From an uncultured Oscillospiraceae bacterium (GTDB taxonomy: Bacteria; Bacillota; Clostridia; Oscillospirales; Oscillospiraceae): a stretch of 22,575 bases of DNA. The translations under genes were made by a program, and so were the position numbers. A model generated the notes under the pieces. That model was given only the letters and a program-made list of their open reading frames with translations. It did not search any database and was not told the DNA's origin. The DNA is taken from NCBI GenBank assembly GCA_900751035.1, contig CAADSF010000259.1, positions 1 through 22,575 on the forward strand, read 5' to 3'. Within the stretch, counting starts at the first letter, position 1, and every line of letters starts with the position of its first letter. Positions 20,190-22,575 of this stretch are shown one piece after another.

Positions 20190-20531
20190 ATGCTGATTGT
20201 GAAGCGGTACCGGGAGGAAGAACAGGCGGACGGTACGCGGGTGATCTATAACCTCGACCGTCCGCGTTGCCCTGTATGCGGCGGCTATCTGTGCGGCTAT
20301 GACCGTCGCCGTCGCGTGGTTCTGGATGACATGGGGCGGTCGGTTGCCTATCTGCTCCGCCGCCTATGGTGCGCTCAGTGCCGCCGTCTCCACCGCGAAG
20401 CCCCTGACAGTATCCAGCCGCAGAAGCACTATGCCGCGCAGCTCATAGCGGGGACAATCTCCGGCGCGGTCAACTCATGCCCCGCCGATGATTCTACAAT
20501 CAGGCGATGGAAAAAGGGTGGCGGACAGTAA
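20190..20531 (+). CDS. DUF6431-like zinc-ribbon protein
   Basis: 113 residues. Two CxxC knuckles, CPVCGGYLCGYDRRRR and LLRRLWCAQCRRLH, form a zinc-ribbon-like domain, followed by QPQKHYAAQLIAGTISG and CPADDSTIRRW, the characteristic ending of DUF6431 proteins found in Firmicutes mobile elements. From memory several relatives continue beyond this point, so a short version is possible. The ribosome site is weak. Likely a nucleic-acid-binding or transposition-related protein; function unknown. It heads a trio with the anchored and secreted proteins, 129 bases away. Confidence 0.75.
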   Translation: MLIVKRYREEEQADGTRVIYNLDRPRCPVCGGYLCGYDRRRRVVLDDMGRSVAYLLRRLWCAQCRRLHREAPDSIQPQKHYAAQLIAGTISGAVNSCPADDSTIRRWKKGGGQ

Positions 20532-20660
20532 CACGCTTTCCGACGGCAGCCAGCGGATCCGGCATGTCAGAATGTGTGACAGTTACCCACCTGCTTTGCC
20601 TGTACGTTTTGCCGCCGTGTCAGTATGCTGTTCCTGTACCGGCGCAGAGGAGGATTGACC

Positions 20661-21107
20661 ATGATAAAGAAAAAGATCACGCGCATAGCATTTCTGCTGC
20701 TTGCCGCCGTCGCGGTCTTTGCTCTGTCCTTTATCGGGGCGAGAGTAGGACTGACAAGCAGCAGGACAGTAGCCGAAAGCGACGACCTTTCCCCAGCGGC
20801 TCCAAGTATCGCCTTGCCGGGGTATGACGAAATCAGCCTAAAGGTGGGACAGACGGAACAGGAAGTCTATTTCTATAATCCGAAAAGCAACAGGTGCTTT
20901 ATGGAGTTTTCCCTTTTACTCGACGGGGAAACGCTCTATTCATCCGACAGGATAGCTCCGAATACGAAGATAGAGAACATAACCATAGCAAAGCCGCTTT
21001 CGCGCGGAAGCTATACCGGGGCAATCCTGCAATACTCCTGCTATGACTTATACAGTCAGCAGGAATTAAACGGCGCAGAGGTCGCCGTCAATTTGGAGGT
21101 AGAATGA
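20661..21107 (+). CDS. Membrane-anchored extracytoplasmic protein, unknown function
   Basis: 148 residues from ATG 20661, seven bases after GGAGG. A basic start (MIKKKITR) and hydrophobic helix (IAFLLLAAVAVFALSFIGA) form a signal anchor or signal peptide without a lipobox cysteine. The exported part has proline-rich IALPGYDEI followed by beta strands (VYFYNPKSNRCFMEFSLLLDGETLY, SRGSYTGAILQYSCYDLY), resembling a small immunoglobulin-like or pilin-like sandwich. Its last bases hold the GGAGG of the next gene, so they are one operon. The preceding 129 bases show no gene I can support. Confidence 0.8.
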   Translation: MIKKKITRIAFLLLAAVAVFALSFIGARVGLTSSRTVAESDDLSPAAPSIALPGYDEISLKVGQTEQEVYFYNPKSNRCFMEFSLLLDGETLYSSDRIAPNTKIENITIAKPLSRGSYTGAILQYSCYDLYSQQELNGAEVAVNLEVE

Positions 21108-21689
21108 ATGAAAGCAAAATTCGCAGCTCTTTTGTGTATGCTTCTCTGTCTGTGTGTCGCCGGCAGCGTCACAGCTTACGCCGCTGGAAGTGAGATTGAG
21201 AGCGTGATAACATTCACGCAGCAAGGCGAGCCAGATTCCGCGCCGGATTCCGATAATAATTCCGGCGGCGGTTCCGTGGATCGCAGCCCAAGTCTTCCCG
21301 CTTATGAAATCGCCATACCAAGCAGAAAGGATCTTGACACTGACGGTACAGCTTTGCCGATTCACCTGACGGAGAACAATCTTCCTGACGGCTATGTTCT
21401 GAACGTCTACATTGACGGTGGAAAATCGTTCGGCAATGACGGCTTTCTCCACCTGAGCGGGACAAAGGGACAGCCTGACGCATTGGCAAAGGTGATCCGC
21501 TACAATGCCGACGGTTCCTTTGAGAATATCGCGTCGGAGTCATTCCCAAAGGTGGCGGTCTTTGACAGTGAAAGCAATTTCCCGATTGAGTACGGTACTC
21601 TGAGTTTTGACGTTGTGGACAGGGACGGCCTGATTGCAGATACATATACCGGCAGGGTATGCTTTTATCTGGAGATCGTTGCAAAGTAA
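21108..21689 (+). CDS. Secreted beta-rich surface protein
   Basis: 193 residues. A clear signal peptide (MKAKFAALLCMLLCLCVAGS to VTAYAA), a flexible Ser/Asp/Gly/Pro linker (PDSAPDSDNNSGGGS) and a beta-sandwich-like domain beginning LPAYEIAIPSRKDL and ending TYTGRVCFYLEIV, a pattern reminiscent of WxL, camelysin or pilus-type surface proteins of Firmicutes. No LPxTG anchor seen, so it is probably secreted or held by the membrane protein encoded just upstream. GGAGGT ribosome site; stop of the upstream gene touches its ATG. Terminator follows. Likely cargo altering the host surface. Confidence 0.8.
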   Translation: MKAKFAALLCMLLCLCVAGSVTAYAAGSEIESVITFTQQGEPDSAPDSDNNSGGGSVDRSPSLPAYEIAIPSRKDLDTDGTALPIHLTENNLPDGYVLNVYIDGGKSFGNDGFLHLSGTKGQPDALAKVIRYNADGSFENIASESFPKVAVFDSESNFPIEYGTLSFDVVDRDGLIADTYTGRVCFYLEIVAK

Positions 21690-21712
21690 ATTGTGATGTT
21701 CCGCGCCGGTAC

Positions 21713-21745
21713 AAAGAGGCTCCGTTTTGGAGCCTCTTTCTTTTC
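21713..21745 (+). terminator. Terminator of the surface-protein operon
   Basis: Perfect 11-bp stem (21713-21723 with 21729-21739, loop GTTTT) ending TTTCTTTT. Confidence 0.92.
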
Positions 21746-21760
21746 CGAAACCGCCTACTT

Positions 21761-21786
21761 TTTTCCCCTATGTTTTCCCCTTACAG
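21761..21786 (+). repeat. Arm-type repeat B, right copy
   Basis: Exact 26-bp copy of 11400-11425, same orientation, 102 bases before attR. Confidence 0.65.
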
Positions 21787-21820
21787 CTTTTTCAGAGTTT
21801 TACGGCATTTTACGCGCAAG

Positions 21821-21844
21821 CCTTGAAAGCCTTGAAAACACTAC
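21821..21844 (+). repeat. Arm-type repeat A, right copies
   Basis: CCTTGAAAACACTAC at 21830-21844 equals 11350-11364; a partial copy CCTTGAAA stands directly before it (21821-21828). Confidence 0.55.
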
Positions 21845-21888
21845 ACTTTTTAGACGCGCCTTTACACCATTTTACACGCCGTCGCTAA

Positions 21889-21912
21889 TTCAAGTCCCGC
21901 CTCGCGCACCAA
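21889..21912 (+). repeat. attR: 24-bp direct repeat of tRNA-Leu 3' end
   Basis: Exact copy of 11317-11340, with no tRNA 5' half before it (the preceding bases are GTCGCTAA). Marks the right boundary of the element. Confidence 0.95.
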
Positions 21913-21918
21913 ACCAAT

Positions 21919-21970
21919 ATAATCCGAACCAAATCTTCTTAATCGGAGATGGGTTCGGATTATTTGTTTT
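21919..21970 (+). terminator. Displaced native terminator of tRNA-Leu
   Basis: Twelve-bp perfect stem ATAATCCGAACC/GGTTCGGATTAT (21919-21930 with 21952-21963) and TTGTTTTC, beginning seven bases after attR, where the end of the tRNA lay before integration. The following 21971-22080 holds no gene I can support; parts look like open reading frame debris. Confidence 0.75.
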
Positions 21971-22080
21971 CTTTGAGAAGTTCGAGGATACGCATTTCAG
22001 AAACGGCGTGGTAAAGCGTCCCGAATCCAAGCCAAGAGGGCAGAGAAAACCAAAGCTGGCAAAGGATAAGGAGGACAATT

Positions 22081-22329
22081 ATGAAAACCATTAAAAGCTG
22101 TGAATTCAACATGGACACTGGCTGTGTAGAGCTGCGGTTTCAGGACGGCAGCATGATCTCCATCGACTGCACCGCCGTGGAGAACGAGGCGGCGAACAAC
22201 CGCTTCCAGCGGTCGGAGCTGGACTACCTCATCTACAACGACCCGCTGGCTTATGCAGACCTCATTCTGAACGGCGACGTTGAGGCGTATCTGAACGCCG
22301 TCACGGAGTATAAGCCCTACGAAAACTGA
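22081..22329 (+). CDS. DUF6061-like small protein
   Basis: 82 residues from ATG 22081 behind GGAGG. The sequence MKTIKSCEFNMDTGCVELRF, then DGSMISIDCTAVENEAANN and SELDYLIYNDPLAYADLILNGDVEAYL fits DUF6061, an uncharacterised family frequent in gut Clostridia and often on mobile elements. Two beta strands then a helical half; acidic, cytosolic. It lies outside attR. Confidence 0.8.
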   Translation: MKTIKSCEFNMDTGCVELRFQDGSMISIDCTAVENEAANNRFQRSELDYLIYNDPLAYADLILNGDVEAYLNAVTEYKPYEN

Positions 22330-22340
22330 ACAAACGCACA

Positions 22341-22369
22341 AAAGGGGATGGCGATCTGCCATCCCCTTT
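22341..22369. terminator. Terminator between DUF6061 and a leftward gene
   Basis: Perfect 12-bp stem (22341-22352 with 22358-22369, loop GATCT). On the minus strand it ends CTTTTGTG; on the plus strand GTTTT comes some ten bases later. Confidence 0.75.
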
Positions 22370-22420
22370 GCCATGCTGTTTTAGGAGCATATATCCCTTG
22401 GATTTGTCTTATATCTATCG

Positions 22421-22575
22421 TCAGGCGACGTTCTCGCCGTTGCTGTCCTTGTCCGTTTTTGCCCCGTCCCGTGCCGCCTTCCATTCGGCAAATTCCCGCT
22501 GCCCTTCCTCACTCTCGTAAAAGGCGAGGATATCCGGCAGCAGAATTCGGGCGATGTTCTCGATCTCATGCTGCG
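22421..22575 (-). CDS. C-terminal end of an unknown protein (cut by window edge)
   Basis: The last 50 codons of a leftward gene. The visible part, HEIENIARILLPDILAFYES then EEGQREFAEWKAARDG with a polar tail ending NGENVA, is helical and acidic and resembles small hypothetical proteins of Firmicutes conjugative elements. The start lies outside the window, so length and family cannot be judged. Confidence 0.7.
   Translation of the reverse strand, partial: QHEIENIARILLPDILAFYESEEGQREFAEWKAARDGAKTDKDSNGENVA

Larger units (their letters stand above)
11317..21912. mobile_element. PICI-like phage satellite integrated in tRNA-Leu (10.6 kb)
   Basis: The element is bounded by 24-bp direct repeats of the tRNA 3' end, starts with a leftward tyrosine integrase and XRE repressor, and continues rightward with Cro-like, Xis-like, winged-helix, DUF6291 and RinA/ArpU-like genes to a terminase small subunit. 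There is no large terminase, portal, capsid, tail, holin or endolysin gene. An accessory zone with toxin-antitoxin and surface-protein cargo fills the right end. By eye the DNA is less GC-rich than the flanking genes. TerS without TerL plus this order is the hallmark of phage-inducible chromosomal islands. The alternative is a prophage remnant that lost its late genes. No replication initiator or primase was recognised. Confidence 0.85.

Noticed and set aside
20507..20827. Open frame overlapping the DUF6431 and membrane-anchored protein genes
   Set aside because: No ribosome site, no domain; covers the start of a better supported gene.
21693..22094. Plus-strand frame across attR
   Set aside because: Runs through the terminator, arm repeats and att core; artefact.

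Overview
The window looks like a chromosomal segment of a GC-rich gut Firmicute of the Clostridia (probably Oscillospirales/Oscillospiraceae). The basis is AGGAGG-type ribosome sites, TTGACA/TATAAT promoters with 16-17 bp spacers, GC-rich codon use, and gut-Clostridia families such as DUF975, DUF6431, DUF6061 and DUF6291. This is inference; no 16S gene is present.

Left part (1-11250), ordinary chromosomal genes. A 190-bp cluster of hairpins is followed by queH (queuosine tRNA modification, -) and ade (adenine deaminase, +). Next is a metal-efflux locus: an unusual ArsR-AraC fusion regulator (-) divergent from a free-standing HMA metallochaperone and a Cd/Zn-type P1B ATPase (+). The divergent promoters share one palindromic -10 box, with a dyad next to it. 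Then come a DUF975 membrane protein (-), an ECF nickel/cobalt transporter operon cbiM-cbiQ-cbiO (-), a short xylose-isomerase-family TIM barrel protein (+), an unrecognised membrane protein (+) and tRNA-Leu(CAG).

Middle and right part (11317-21912), the main discovery: a compact 10.6-kb integrative element inserted in the 3' end of tRNA-Leu. It is bounded by a perfect 24-bp direct repeat of the tRNA end (attL/attR). Its layout is that of a phage satellite (PICI-like): tyrosine integrase and XRE repressor leftward; Cro-like, Xis-like, winged-helix, DUF6291, RinA/ArpU-like and several coiled-coil genes rightward; then a terminase small subunit with no large subunit, portal, capsid or tail gene. 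Behind terS lies an accessory zone: a metallopeptidase, a three-gene RHH/antitoxin/RelE module with three palindromic operators, a structured leader RNA, small phage-type genes, a frameshifted gene, a ribbon-helix-helix gene, and a cargo trio (DUF6431, membrane-anchored and secreted proteins). The element brings its own tRNA terminator at the left end; the probable original one lies just outside attR. Two direct-repeat families flank the attachment core like integrase arm sites.

Right edge (21913-22575): the displaced tRNA terminator, a DUF6061 gene and the C-terminal end of a leftward gene cut by the window.

Working model: the left repressor holds the divergent early promoter silent. On induction, presumably by a helper phage, Xis plus Int excise the element and TerS redirects helper packaging, while the right-end modules provide maintenance and host-surface cargo. 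No replication initiator or primase was recognised, so this could also be a trimmed prophage remnant.
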